From positions 372,001-436,000 of the forward strand of contig CAWGIG010000005.1 in assembly GCA_963822595.1 (NCBI GenBank): 64,000 nucleotides of DNA. Direction: 5' to 3'. The translations under genes and the position numbers were made by a program. Positions within the stretch are counted from its first letter, which is position 1; every line of letters starts with the position of its first letter. Origin of the DNA: CAVRUH01 sp963822595 (GTDB lineage: Bacteria > Chlamydiota > Chlamydiia > Chlamydiales > Waddliaceae). The notes beneath the pieces are model-generated. The model made no database searches and was not told the origin of the DNA. It saw nothing but the letters and a program-made list of their open reading frames with translations. Shown here piece after piece: positions 1 to 8,955 of this stretch.

Positions 1-3000
1 GTGATTTCATTCGTCACAGATAAAACGTTGTCGTTCAAGTCATAGGTATACACATAATGCAACGAATCAAAATTGTCTCTGACATCAATCAAGCGCCCTA
101 AATAGTCGTAGGTATAATTAAGGACCACCCCGTCAGGTTTATTCTGACTCTTAATTTTTTCGAAATGGGTGTACTCTTTCCGGAATATTTTTTGCTTCGG
201 CCTTCCATAGGCCTTAATAATCCCTGTTTCACGATTCCTTGCATCGTATTCCAACGCGGTGATGACAACATCTACAACCTCATCATCGACGATGATGTCT
301 TCAAGACGGGTCACCAAATTTCCTGCAAGGTCATAGCGATAGGAAAGCTTTTTAAGCAAAACTCCTGTCGGAGAATAATATTCTTCCGATGCTAGCTTTT
401 CATTTGTATTGTTGACATAGACAATCCTATTCCCTTTGGGATCGACCGTTTCTTGATAGGCCACAGGATGGCCATACTCGTTAAGGTAGCAAAAACTATG
501 GTATAAGTGTGTGATTTCTCCATTAGAATGGATGATCTTTACGGGGTGTCCCTGACCATTATATTCTGTGATCTTTGCCGTTTCTCCTTGAGAGGAGAAA
601 ACAGATTCACGCGTTTTATTTCCTAGAGAATCGTAGGAGGTTCTTTTCTTGCTAAAAAGTTCTCCCAGACTATCTTCAACGCGTTCTTCAATGACACGGT
701 CCAGCAGATCGAATTCACTGATGGTCTTTTTGTAATAGCCGTCGTCAGCGAGCTCCCAAACTTCCGATAGTCTTCCTAAGGCGTCGTAGATAAAGCGTGT
801 TTCCTTAGATCCTGTTTTTCCGGAGATCACTCTGCCAAAACTATCATATTTGAAAGTTGTGACATTCCCTTTTTTATCTGTTTCTGAAGTGAGGTGAAAG
901 GCATTGTATGTTTTTGTTTCTCGAGAAAGGAGTGTTCCTTCAGGGCTATAGTTTTCCTCTGAAGTGTTACGTTGTTGGTAGTCGTATTCGTAAAGCATAT
1001 ACGATCCGTTTGGGAGAAATACTTTGCGAAGGGTTCCATCGGTATTGTAGTAACTTCTTTCAGTAGTTCCGTCGGGATATTCTATCATCCAGGGTTTGCC
1101 ATGTGCCGTGCAGAAGATCTTGGTCTTAAACCCGTTCCCATCTGTTCTTGAAGTGATATTATTCAAAACATCGTAGGTCATTTTTTCCGAAGGAATCGAT
1201 TCGCAGCCATCGCCGGTGATAATCGGAGGATGGATGACTTCGATTTGGCGATTGAATTCATCGTAAACATATCGGGTGATGCTTCCGTAGACATCCGAGG
1301 AGCTAATTTTATTGCCTTTGAGGTCATAGGAATAAGTAAGGGCTAGACGAAGGCCATCGTTGTACACTTCTTCTTCGCGGATGAGTCGATTGGAAAAGTC
1401 ATAGACGTAAGAAATATAAAAATCGGTATTCTCGATTTGTTTTCGAATGCAGTTGCCGTTGGCGTCATAATCGTAGAACGATGTTTGCCCCATCGGATCG
1501 GTCTCGGAGGTGACTTTCCCCATCGAGTTATAGGTCCAGGATTTTGTGTAGGCGTGGTTTCCATGACAATCGTAAATGCTTTGATGCAGGATGTTTCCTT
1601 CAACGGAGTAGTCGTTGACGGTTCTACGAAGGGGTATTTCATTGCCGGTATCCATGTCTAGAGATACTTCATCGATGATTTTCGGCAGACCTATAGGCTG
1701 CGTTGTGTTTGTTTGGATCCGTTTAATCCGTCTTTCCGTGACGCCGGAAAGATTCTCTTTGCTTGAGTCATTACCATCGTCGATGGTTTCTAGGGTCAGA
1801 GACCCATTTGCATCGTATTCGAAAAACACTCTTTCTTTGATTTCTGAATTTACAACGATATATTTAGACTTAATCAAATCGGTTTTGGGGAAGTAAGTGT
1901 ACCGAGTTTCTTTTCTACCATCGTTTTCGGAAGCCACTTGATCCGCAAATGTATATGTAAATGTTTTCACATACTCATCAAAAGATCCCTGCCCTACAAG
2001 ATCCCCTCGCATGGTTTCTTTAATTGAGTTTCCTCGCTTATCATAAGTATAAGACCGTTCTAGCCACGTCTTTTCATTAGCATCGCAGAGCAGACGTTGT
2101 TTTAAGAGTGTGTAGTCGCTTCCGTCTTTTCCCCAGGTGATAATTTCCTTGCGATAGAGTTGTCCATCACTTAAATAACTCTGGATTTCTCTGAGTCTGT
2201 GTTCGTTGGAATAGTCATAAACAGTTTTATTCCCGTAGGCATCGAAGACTTGCGTATGACCTTCGCTGAGTTTTCTGGAATGGTCGTGTTTCAGATGATA
2301 AACAAAGCTATGTGTAATGACTTCTGAGGCATCGGTGCCAACCGGGGCTTTTAAGTTGCAGACCCTTCCGTATCGTGCATCTTTTTTGCTATCGATGTTA
2401 AATGTTTCCCCATGAATTACTTGTTTACCTTTTTGATTGTATTGCAGACCCAAAAATCGGGAATCGGGCAGACGCTTATAGGCGAGTTTGATTTGTTTTG
2501 CATTTGCATCGTAAGTGTAGCTGTAAGTTTGATGGGGCAGATGTGACGCAATGACTTCTGAAAGAAAATAGTAATCTTTTCTTTCTTTTTTGAAACGGTA
2601 TTGAACGGATCTTCCATCCTCGGTTTCAACAGTGAGCTGGGGATCTTTGCTGAATTTATGGGGATAAATGAAGTTTACAGAACCTAAATTTTGTCCTTCA
2701 GACCCGATAGATGACACTTTTTTGAGTCTACCGGATTTGTAAGCATAATCGAATTTGCACCGATTTGGAAAGTAGTGCTTGTTTAGACGGAAACTGACGT
2801 TTGTCCCGTCGCGGATGCCTTTTGCTCTAAATTCGACAGTTTCATTTTTATTGAGGCGGAGCTCGGAATGACGGTGGCCTTTTATATAAAAAAATTTCGT
2901 GTTTTTCAGTTTTTCCCGAGCTGTCAGTTGTCCGTGGTGCGCATTTGTGACCCCATGTTTGTAAGTACTCTTCTCCAGTTTGATAAGTTCTACGTTTGAA

Positions 3001-3389
3001 CGTCCATCAAACCAATAACTTGAGCCCCCATGGCTGACAATGGCGTTTTGTCTGATGTCTCCGTACGCTAACCTAACTTTCCCCGGGAGATTGATATCCC
3101 AACCGAATTGAAGGGTGCCTTCGTCCAGTTTTGAGCTGTTATAGGAACGAATGAGGGGGATGGGGTTAGCTCCGGGTACTAATAAATCGCGATTTCCTTC
3201 GTTGTAATTTCCTGTGATAGCGTTGACGCATCCCGCCACAATAGAAGTTGGCATGCCTTGAAGGTCAATGAGATAGGTATTTTCTTCGGTGTTTTCCAGG
3301 TTTTTGCATAGACGTTCGATGTCTTCTTCGTCGGCGTTAACAAAGGTATGTAATAAGAAAGTTAGCAGCAGAAGGAAGATGCGGATCAT
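1..3389 (-). CDS. RHS/YD-repeat secreted protein (3' end outside the window)
   Basis: An uninterrupted minus-strand frame runs from an ATG at 3387-3389 to the window edge, at least 1129 residues. A GGAGTGA ribosome binding site lies just upstream. The N-terminus (MIRIFLLLLTFLLHTFVNA) is a Sec signal peptide. From about residue 300 onward the protein is a string of YD repeats, for example SYTYDANAKQ, KTFTYTFADQ, FFEYDANGSLTLET, FYDYDANGNCIRK, TRYVYDEFNRQIEV and YVYTYDLNDN, the hallmark of RHS/wall-associated proteins that form a hollow beta-shell around a C-terminal, often toxic, domain. The C-terminal domain lies beyond base 1, so toxin type and any immunity gene cannot be named. Sec export of the shell, rather than T6SS loading, is inferred from the signal peptide. 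The many short ORFs on both strands here are shadows of this gene. Confidence 0.9.
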   Translation of the reverse strand, partial: MIRIFLLLLTFLLHTFVNADEEDIERLCKNLENTEENTYLIDLQGMPTSIVAGCVNAITGNYNEGNRDLLVPGANPIPLIRSYNSSKLDEGTLQFGWDINLPGKVRLAYGDIRQNAIVSHGGSSYWFDGRSNVELIKLEKSTYKHGVTNAHHGQLTAREKLKNTKFFYIKGHRHSELRLNKNETVEFRAKGIRDGTNVSFRLNKHYFPNRCKFDYAYKSGRLKKVSSIGSEGQNLGSVNFIYPHKFSKDPQLTVETEDGRSVQYRFKKERKDYYFLSEVIASHLPHQTYSYTYDANAKQIKLAYKRLPDSRFLGLQYNQKGKQVIHGETFNIDSKKDARYGRVCNLKAPVGTDASEVITHSFVYHLKHDHSRKLSEGHTQVFDAYGNKTVYDYSNEHRLREIQSYLSDGQLYRKEIITWGKDGSDYTLLKQRLLCDANEKTWLERSYTYDKRGNSIKETMRGDLVGQGSFDEYVKTFTYTFADQVASENDGRKETRYTYFPKTDLIKSKYIVVNSEIKERVFFEYDANGSLTLETIDDGNDSSKENLSGVTERRIKRIQTNTTQPIGLPKIIDEVSLDMDTGNEIPLRRTVNDYSVEGNILHQSIYDCHGNHAYTKSWTYNSMGKVTSETDPMGQTSFYDYDANGNCIRKQIENTDFYISYVYDFSNRLIREEEVYNDGLRLALTYSYDLKGNKISSSDVYGSITRYVYDEFNRQIEVIHPPIITGDGCESIPSEKMTYDVLNNITSRTDGNGFKTKIFCTAHGKPWMIEYPDGTTERSYYNTDGTLRKVFLPNGSYMLYEYDYQQRNTSEENYSPEGTLLSRETKTYNAFHLTSETDKKGNVTTFKYDSFGRVISGKTGSKETRFIYDALGRLSEVWELADDGYYKKTISEFDLLDRVIEERVEDSLGELFSKKRTSYDSLGNKTRESVFSSQGETAKITEYNGQGHPVKIIHSNGEITHLYHSFCYLNEYGHPVAYQETVDPKGNRIVYVNNTNEKLASEEYYSPTGVLLKKLSYRYDLAGNLVTRLEDIIVDDEVVDVVITALEYDARNRETGIIKAYGRPKQKIFRKEYTHFEKIKSQNKPDGVVLNYTYDYLGRLIDVRDNFDSLHYVYTYDLNDNVLSVTNEI

Positions 3390-3484
3390 TTGAGTCACTC
3401 CATTATTTTTGAATAAATGGCTAGGGATCCTAAAGTAAGACTACCTTCAAAGTCAACAAAAATCAGAAGCCATAGAAACGAAAT

Positions 3485-3621
3485 AACAGGATAAGCAGGA
3501 TCGCAAGCGGCAGGATAAAGAAAGGATAAGAAAAGATAAGAAAGAATTGTTTTTTTTAAAATTTTTTCCTTTTTTTTTATCCTTTTTTTATCCTGCCGCT
3601 TGCGATCCTGCTTATCCTGTT
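3485..3621. repeat. Intergenic palindrome, 35-bp perfect arms (AGGATAAGCAGGAT type)
   Basis: Arms at 3485-3519 and 3587-3621 are perfect reverse complements and flank a 67-nt purine/pyrimidine-skewed loop. The arms are built from degenerate repeats of AGGATAAG/AGGATCG. The palindrome fills most of the 322-bp gap between two divergent genes (RHS and TPR protein), so it is not placed as a simple terminator. It belongs with the other oligomer-arm palindromes of this window (5872, 37294, 38862, 62197). I see no ORF in it with coding character. Confidence 0.85.
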
Positions 3622-3711
3622 GAATTGTGTCTTCGAGCGTGACCCCACCGATTTTGCTTGCTCCATAGTATCGAAGTAGCCTACAATTTCTAACGAACAT
3701 CAGAGGGATTT

Positions 3712-4710
3712 ATGAAATACAAATATTTAGTTCTTACATTAATATGCAGCTCATTTTTGCCGCTCTTCGGCGCCGATAATTTTAAAGAAGATAATATCTC
3801 TAGAGGGGGCTACAAAGTCATAGATGGCGGACTCGTTTCTGTCGATAATATAGCGACAGAACCTGTTGAAGAGTACTACAATAAAGCCTGCGCCGCTTTT
3901 AATGCTGCCGATTGGCCCGAAGCTGCTCTAAATTTCTATATAGTTTCCTTGAATTTTCCCGATACCTCCTATGGCCACGAAGCCTTCTTCTATGAGGGAA
4001 TCTGCGATTACCATTTAGGAGAGTACGATCTTGCCAATAGAAAGCTTGACGCCTACCTGAAATGCCAAAGCAATCCCAAATATTTTCTGGAGGCCATGGA
4101 TTATAAATTAGCCATCGCAGAACAGTTTCGTTGCGGTGCCAAAAAACACGTTTTTGGGTCAGCCTATATGCCTAAGTGGTCAACGGGGAGGACTCTAGCT
4201 TTAAGTATCTACGACGAAATCATCGCAGCAATGCCTAACCATGAACTGGCTGCCCAAGCCCTATTTTCAAAAGGATGTCTTCAGTGGGATCTCCGTGAAT
4301 TCAATGATGCCATCGAATCTTTTCAGACTCTCGTCAAACGCTTTCCAAAACATGAATATTCTCCGGAATGCTTCTTGTCCATCAACAAAATCTACCTTGC
4401 ACAGAGTAGACTCGAATTTCAAAATTCGGACTTTGTGGCTCGCGCAGAAATCAATCTGCGCCGTTTCCGCGAAGTGTTTCCTCAAGAAGAGCGGATCAAG
4501 GAAGCTGCAGAAGATGTGACAGCTATCAAAGAGGTCTACGCAAAGGGGCTATATGATACGGGCAAATTCTATGAAAAAATACAAAAACCCAATGCCGCTG
4601 TCATTTATTATAAAAAAGCGATAAACGATTTTCCCGATACCAATATTGCTAATTGTTGTAAGGATCGATTGTTATTAATTTGTCCAGAATCTATAGATTC
4701 AGCCACATGA
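3712..4710 (+). CDS. TPR-repeat envelope protein, BamD-like
   Basis: 332 residues with a clear signal peptide (MKYKYLVLTLICSSFLPLFGA) and AGAGGGA ribosome binding site. The mature part is a chain of tetratricopeptide-type helical pairs with the outer-membrane-assembly flavour of BamD/YbgF: YNKACAAFNAADWPEAALNF, YEGICDYHLGEYDLANRKLD, LFSKGCLQWDLREFNDAIES and YDTGKFYEKIQKPNAAVIYY, each followed by an FPDT/FPKH turn. There is no lipobox cysteine at the cleavage site, unlike true BamD, so it is probably periplasmic rather than lipid-anchored. Its stop overlaps the start of the LptE-like lipoprotein by ATGA, implying co-translation and a shared envelope-biogenesis role. BamD homology is inferred from repeat pattern only. 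Confidence 0.75.
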   Translation: MKYKYLVLTLICSSFLPLFGADNFKEDNISRGGYKVIDGGLVSVDNIATEPVEEYYNKACAAFNAADWPEAALNFYIVSLNFPDTSYGHEAFFYEGICDYHLGEYDLANRKLDAYLKCQSNPKYFLEAMDYKLAIAEQFRCGAKKHVFGSAYMPKWSTGRTLALSIYDEIIAAMPNHELAAQALFSKGCLQWDLREFNDAIESFQTLVKRFPKHEYSPECFLSINKIYLAQSRLEFQNSDFVARAEINLRRFREVFPQEERIKEAAEDVTAIKEVYAKGLYDTGKFYEKIQKPNAAVIYYKKAINDFPDTNIANCCKDRLLLICPESIDSAT

Positions 4711-5357
4711 TAATGAGAGTAATGGTTGTTTTATCTTTGATGGTCCTATCTTCCTGCGGGTACCACTCCGGGCAGGGGGAAATCACTTCGGGTTATTCAA
4801 CGATTTCAATTCCCTACATTGCCGGGGACGAGTATGGCGATTTTACGGCTTCTTTAGCTAAAGAAATAGCCGTTACCGGACCCCTTCGCTATGTGCGCTG
4901 CAATGGCGATCTTACTCTTAAAGTATCAGTTATTGACTATGACTACGATAATATCGGATTTCGATACGATAGAAAGAAAAAGAAAGAAGAAGATGAAAGT
5001 AGTCAACAAAGCAGCGAATTTAGCAGCTCAAGCAGCAGTATTAGTCAATCTAGTAGCTCAACTGAAAAGAAAAAGGAAAAGGAATGGTCTCATTCTGTGA
5101 TACCCACAGAAACAAGAGTAGAAGCTATTGCTGAGGTTACATTAATAGAGACAGCTTCGGGATGTGCTTTATTAGGACCTGTCCAAATACGAGCTTTTTT
5201 GGATTTTGATCATGATTATTATTATAGCTGGGATAACGTGAATGAGACTTCATTGGGGCAGCTTACAGACTATGACGCCGCCGTTGACGGCTCGTTCAAA
5301 CCTCTTTATGCCATTCTTGCCCACAAAATTGCCGATTATGTTTATGATGCTTGGTGA
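4707..5357 (+). CDS. LptE-like lipoprotein with Ser/Lys-rich insert
   Basis: 216 residues from the ATG at 4707, chosen because it forms an ATGA overlap with the upstream stop and leaves a compact lipoprotein signal ending LMVLSSC-GYHSG; a TTG at 4680 would add nine residues. The CGYH lipobox start and following alternating strands (STISIPYIAGDEYGDFT, LRYVRCNGDLTLKVSVIDY, TRVEAIAEVTLIETASG) fit LptE, the outer-membrane partner of LptD in LPS export. Residues about 88-126 are an odd low-complexity block of Lys/Glu flanking runs of Ser and Gln, which is not part of the family fold. Function by family resemblance is fairly likely; the insert is unexplained. Confidence 0.7.
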   Translation: MIMRVMVVLSLMVLSSCGYHSGQGEITSGYSTISIPYIAGDEYGDFTASLAKEIAVTGPLRYVRCNGDLTLKVSVIDYDYDNIGFRYDRKKKKEEDESSQQSSEFSSSSSSISQSSSSTEKKKEKEWSHSVIPTETRVEAIAEVTLIETASGCALLGPVQIRAFLDFDHDYYYSWDNVNETSLGQLTDYDAAVDGSFKPLYAILAHKIADYVYDAW

Positions 5358-5776
5358 TTTTTGATTTGTTTTAAAAATTCCTCGTTTTCTTGAATTTCGA
5401 AGAGAAATTTTTCAAGCACCCTTAGAACAAGGCGAGAGGTGTTATAAACCCCTGTTGTGATAAAACAAAGTTCCAATTGCGGATGGTCGGGATGATTAAG
5501 AGCTATAAGAGTGTATGTGAAGGGGAGATCATGGAGTTTTTCAGGCACAATCCAGATGATGAATTCATCGTTAATTAGGGTGATTTTTTCATTAGATTCT
5601 ATTACATGGAAATATCGGGTCAATGCCTGGTCATTTTTTTCAGAGTCATGATAGTTCAATAAATCGAATTTTTTTAGTAATTCTATATCAACATTAATAG
5701 TACCTTCTGGAAGGTTTTCGCTTAAATTCTCAATGTATTTATTAAAGTACTTTTCTAATAGTTTAATGTCGTACAT
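5342..5776 (-). CDS. Small acidic protein, type III chaperone-like
   Basis: 144 residues starting at the ATG at 5774-5776, preferred over an upstream GTG (5788) because GAGGG lies 8 bases before it. The protein (MYDIKLLEKYFNKYIENL...) is acidic and alternates helices and strands: ITLINDEFIIWIVPE, FTYTLIALNHPDHPQLELCF, TTGVYNTSRLVLRVLEKFLF. Size, acidity and the helix-sheet-helix order resemble the CesT/SycE class of type III secretion chaperones, but no diagnostic motif is present and this is only a suggestion. It converges on the LptE-like gene with a 16-bp overlap of 3' ends. Confidence 0.6.
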   Translation of the reverse strand: MYDIKLLEKYFNKYIENLSENLPEGTINVDIELLKKFDLLNYHDSEKNDQALTRYFHVIESNEKITLINDEFIIWIVPEKLHDLPFTYTLIALNHPDHPQLELCFITTGVYNTSRLVLRVLEKFLFEIQENEEFLKQIKNHQAS

Positions 5777-5871
5777 ACTAACCCTCACATATATATTATA
5801 GCATTTCGGTCATTTTTACCTTTATGGCTAAATGATGCATTTTCCATGCCATCCTGGTCTTTACCCCGAAA

Positions 5872-5986
5872 GCCACGAAGAAACGAAGAAAACAACGGAC
5901 ACGCGAAGATGTGAAAAAAAGATGAATTTTTCAGTCTTTTCTCCTAAATCTTCGCGTGTCCTTTGTTTTCTTCGTTTCTTCGTGGC
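5872..5986. repeat. Intergenic palindrome, CACGAAGAAACGAAGA-type arms
   Basis: Arms of about 38 bp (5872-5910 and 5948-5986) are near-perfect reverse complements: GCCACGAAGAAACGAAG continuing to ACACGCGAAGAT on the left, mirrored on the right. The arms are made of degenerate CGAAGAAA units. It lies between divergent genes. The same sequence family recurs at 62197-62297. Confidence 0.85.
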
Positions 5987-6061
5987 AATTATTGGTTAAA
6001 GATATTGAAATCTTTAAATAAATGCTTTACATTACGCTTAAACCTAAAAAAGAATGAGATT

Positions 6062-7090
6062 ATGCGTTTTGTGACCTTTGCTTTAGCCTATTTTGTCGTT
6101 TTTCTTACTGTATACATCCTATCGTCTGCGAGCTCATTTTTCATCCCTTTGGTTATCTCTTTAGTAGGAAGCTACCTGATTATTACTCTGGCTGAAGGGA
6201 TTCGCAAACATAAGATCTTTGGCTGGCACATTCCTACAGTTTTAGCTTTTATCATCTCCTTAATGGTTTTGGGTCTAGGAGGGTATTTTATTTTTTTCAT
6301 TATTGAGAAAAATGTTTACGAGCTTATACAAAGAGCTCCCATGTACCAAGAAAGATTTAATGGGCTTTTAAATAAACTTTCAACCGAATACCAATTGAAT
6401 CTCGCCGACGTATCAAATTTCATTAAAAATTATGATCTCACCGAAATTTTAAAGGAAGTCCTTGTTGTCATCACTCAGATTGTCGGAAATATGGGAATCA
6501 TCGTGGTCTATATTCTATTCATTTTAATAGAGTATGGTTTTTACGAGTCGAAAATTAAAGCGCTTTTCCCGGATCCAGAGCATTTGAAGAAGGCTAGAAA
6601 GATTACGAATGGTATCTCTAATCAGATCCAGTCGTATCTGCGAATTAAAACATGGATTAGCCTGCTAACAGGAGTTCTTTGTTATATAGTTTTAAAAATA
6701 GTTGGCGTAGATTTTGCTGAATTTTGGGGACTATTAATTTTCTTACTTAATTTTATCCCCACCCTCGGAGCGATTGTTGCGACTATTTTTCCTTGCCTTG
6801 TGGCATTTGTTCAGTTTGAAAGCCTTGTGCCATTCATCATTGTAACAAGTGTGTTAACATCGATACATATGATTTTAGGAAATATTGTTGAACCCAGAAT
6901 TATGGGATCCCAATTTAATTTGAGTCCGCTGGTGATCTTGCTTTCCTTGATCATTTGGGGTAAAATATGGGGAGTCATAGGGGTATTTTTATGTGTTCCT
7001 TTACTGATGATCATCAAAATTATTCTTGGAAATTTCGTTATAACGCGTCCTATAGCAGTTCTTCTCTCTCAAAACGGAAGGGTTGAATAA
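6062..7090 (+). CDS. AI-2E family / PerM-type membrane permease
   Basis: 342 residues from the ATG at 6062. An upstream in-frame start at 5963 is rejected because it would place 33 residues inside the palindrome at 5872-5986. Hydrophobic segments occur as two N-terminal pairs (FVTFALAYFVVFLTVYILSS, FIPLVISLVGSYLIITLAEG), IPTVLAFIISLMVLGLGGYF, an extracytoplasmic helical stretch, then five more segments. The family hallmark FWGLLIFLLNFIPTLGAI and the closing NLSPLVILLSLIIWGKIWG identify the AI-2E exporter (YdiK/TqsA/PerM) family. Members export autoinducer-2 or act as Na+/H+ exchangers; the substrate here is not readable from sequence. It is followed 36 bases later by the D,D-carboxypeptidase. 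Confidence 0.88.
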   Translation: MRFVTFALAYFVVFLTVYILSSASSFFIPLVISLVGSYLIITLAEGIRKHKIFGWHIPTVLAFIISLMVLGLGGYFIFFIIEKNVYELIQRAPMYQERFNGLLNKLSTEYQLNLADVSNFIKNYDLTEILKEVLVVITQIVGNMGIIVVYILFILIEYGFYESKIKALFPDPEHLKKARKITNGISNQIQSYLRIKTWISLLTGVLCYIVLKIVGVDFAEFWGLLIFLLNFIPTLGAIVATIFPCLVAFVQFESLVPFIIVTSVLTSIHMILGNIVEPRIMGSQFNLSPLVILLSLIIWGKIWGVIGVFLCVPLLMIIKIILGNFVITRPIAVLLSQNGRVE

Positions 7091-7126
7091 GAATTATTCA
7101 ATTTGCTATGCTGTCCTTACTAATCA

Positions 7127-8404
7127 ATGGTAACCCTAATGAAATTATATCTTTCTGTTTTCTTCGTTTTTGTTGGATTGAATTTGAACGCGAAACAATT
7201 GTCTTTGTCTGTTAATGCCGAATCAGTGTTGCTCGTGAATGCTAATACCGGTGCTATTCTATACGAAAAAAATGCTCACGTCAGTCAATTTCCCGCAAGT
7301 TTGACAAAGATTGCCACCTGTCTTTATGCCCTACACAAAAATGGTGAAAATCTTAATATGCTATGCACAACGGATCGGGATTCTATTGTCACCATTTCTG
7401 AAAATGAACAAAAAAGATCGAATTATACTTTGCCGGCATACTGGCTTACTCCTGACACCTCTCATATTGGGCTTAAAAACGGAGAGGTTATGTCGCTGAT
7501 CGATTTGCTTTATGGAGTGATGATATCTTCGGGGGGCGATGCTTCGAATGTGGTAGCTCAGAATATTGGCGGGACGGTACCAAAATTTATGGAAGAGGTG
7601 AATGAGTATCTGGTTTCTATCGGATGCCATAATACTCATTATGTAAATCCACATGGGTTGCATCACCCTGACCACATGACTACGGCATATGATTTAGCAA
7701 ATATGACGCGAGTGGCCATGTTAAATCCTACGTTTCGCAAAATTGTGAAGACACCTTCTTATACAAGACCGAAAACGAATAAGCAAGAAGCGACAACTTT
7801 AGTCCAGACGAATCGTCTTTTGAAAAAGGGAAAATTTTATTATTCGGGGGCCATCGGAGTAAAAACGGGTTATACGTCACCAGCAAAGCATTGTCTTGTT
7901 GCGGCGGCAAAGCATGATGATCGTACTTTGATTGCTGTCATGCTCAAGAGTCCTGATCGGGATGAAATGTTTTTAGAGACAAAGGCCATGTTTGTAAAGG
8001 CTTTTGAGGAAGAGAAAGTTTCGAAAATCTTCATTCAAAAGGGGCCTCAAAAGCATACGATGGCATTAAAGGGGGCTTCAGATGTTGTGAAGACGTATGT
8101 TGAGGAGCCGGCTATCATTTCGTATTATCCTTCTGAGGAGCCTCAGTTGCGGAGTTTTCTTACTTGGGATTGTTTAGAGCTGCCAATCAAGATGGGTGAT
8201 AGAGTAGGGGAGATAGCGATTAAAGATGATAAAGGGGCCGTTGTCAAGAGAACGATATTGTATTCCCAAGCTGAGGTAAAGCATACTTTCCTAGCAAAAA
8301 TGTTAACCCATCCTTATTACTTGGCTGCGGGTGGATTCGGATTGTTAGTCTTGTTGGCTTGGCTGTTTGTCGTTAGAAAAAATAGGATTTCCAAGCCACT
8401 ATAA
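7127..8404 (+). CDS. D-alanyl-D-alanine carboxypeptidase (PBP5/6 type)
   Basis: 425 residues. The N-terminus is a signal peptide (MKLYLSVFFVFVGLNLNA, using the second ATG at 7139; the first is at 7127). The three penicilloyl-transferase motifs are present: SxxK as PASLTKIATC, the SxN-equivalent SSGGDASN, and KTG as GVKTGYTSPAKHC. A PBP5 C-terminal beta domain follows, then a C-terminal membrane helix (YYLAAGGFGLLVLLAWLFVV) and a short basic tail, so the enzyme is anchored facing the periplasm. It trims the terminal D-Ala of peptidoglycan stem peptides. If the host is a chlamydia, this agrees with the now accepted transient peptidoglycan of the group. Confidence 0.93.
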   Translation: MVTLMKLYLSVFFVFVGLNLNAKQLSLSVNAESVLLVNANTGAILYEKNAHVSQFPASLTKIATCLYALHKNGENLNMLCTTDRDSIVTISENEQKRSNYTLPAYWLTPDTSHIGLKNGEVMSLIDLLYGVMISSGGDASNVVAQNIGGTVPKFMEEVNEYLVSIGCHNTHYVNPHGLHHPDHMTTAYDLANMTRVAMLNPTFRKIVKTPSYTRPKTNKQEATTLVQTNRLLKKGKFYYSGAIGVKTGYTSPAKHCLVAAAKHDDRTLIAVMLKSPDRDEMFLETKAMFVKAFEEEKVSKIFIQKGPQKHTMALKGASDVVKTYVEEPAIISYYPSEEPQLRSFLTWDCLELPIKMGDRVGEIAIKDDKGAVVKRTILYSQAEVKHTFLAKMLTHPYYLAAGGFGLLVLLAWLFVVRKNRISKPL

Positions 8405-8930
8405 AAAAATCACCACAGAGACACAGAGGAAGAAGAGTTAAGAATATGCTTGTTGACTCTTTTTTTTTGGAAAGATTGGTTTTTTGCGACGAGGTTCCTA
8501 TAAAAGCTTAGGCTTTTATAGGACCATCAACCAGAAGAATTTTTTCCCATTTTAATGGACCGATGCGGTCCATTAAAATGGGGAAAAATCGTTCTGGTTG
8601 TTTTTCCATGAAGCCATTCTTACCATCTCTAATTAGCAGACTTGGGCAACGGTCTTATCACCAACTGTAATGTGGGCAAGGGTCATTTTTCCATGTCTTA
8701 TCTGTGATCGGGGGTTAGATTGATTCATAGGAATCTTACCAGAAGAATTTTTCGCGACTTAATGGACCGCATCGGTCTATTAAGTCGCGAAAAATTCTTC
8801 TGGTTGAGAGTCCTATAAAAGCCTAAGCTTTTATAGGAACCTCGTCGCAAAAAACCAATTCTTACAAAAAAATAGAGTAAGCAATCATATTCTTATCTCT
8901 TCTTCCTCTGTGTCTCTGTGGTGATTTTTT
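8405..8930. repeat. Complex ~530-bp nested-hairpin element, copy 1
   Basis: This fills the gap between two convergent genes. The outer ends are inverted repeats starting ATCACCACAGAGACACAGAG and extending inward about 120 bp. Inside each arm is a near-perfect hairpin CCTATAAAAGC..GCTTTTATAGG (8497-8522, 8812-8837) next to TTTTTTGCGACGAGG. Further in are two long hairpins bounded by ACCAGAAGAAT (8529-8599 and 8738-8804), and in the centre an asymmetric 135-bp core (8601-8735). The core is inverted relative to copy 2 at 14788. It has no ORF with coding character and no transposase, so it looks like a non-autonomous mobile or structured RNA element. Confidence 0.85.
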
Positions 8931-8955
8931 TTTGTTCGCATAGCAACTATTAAAT

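Noticed and set aside
827..2629. Several 60-100-residue ORFs on both strands inside the first 3.4 kb
   Set aside because: They are shadows of the continuous RHS/YD-repeat frame on the minus strand; none has a ribosome binding site or recognisable domain.
3395..3700. 101-residue minus-strand ORF
   Set aside because: It lies in the palindrome 3485-3621, and its Lys/Arg-rich sequence is a translation of the repeat arms and loop.
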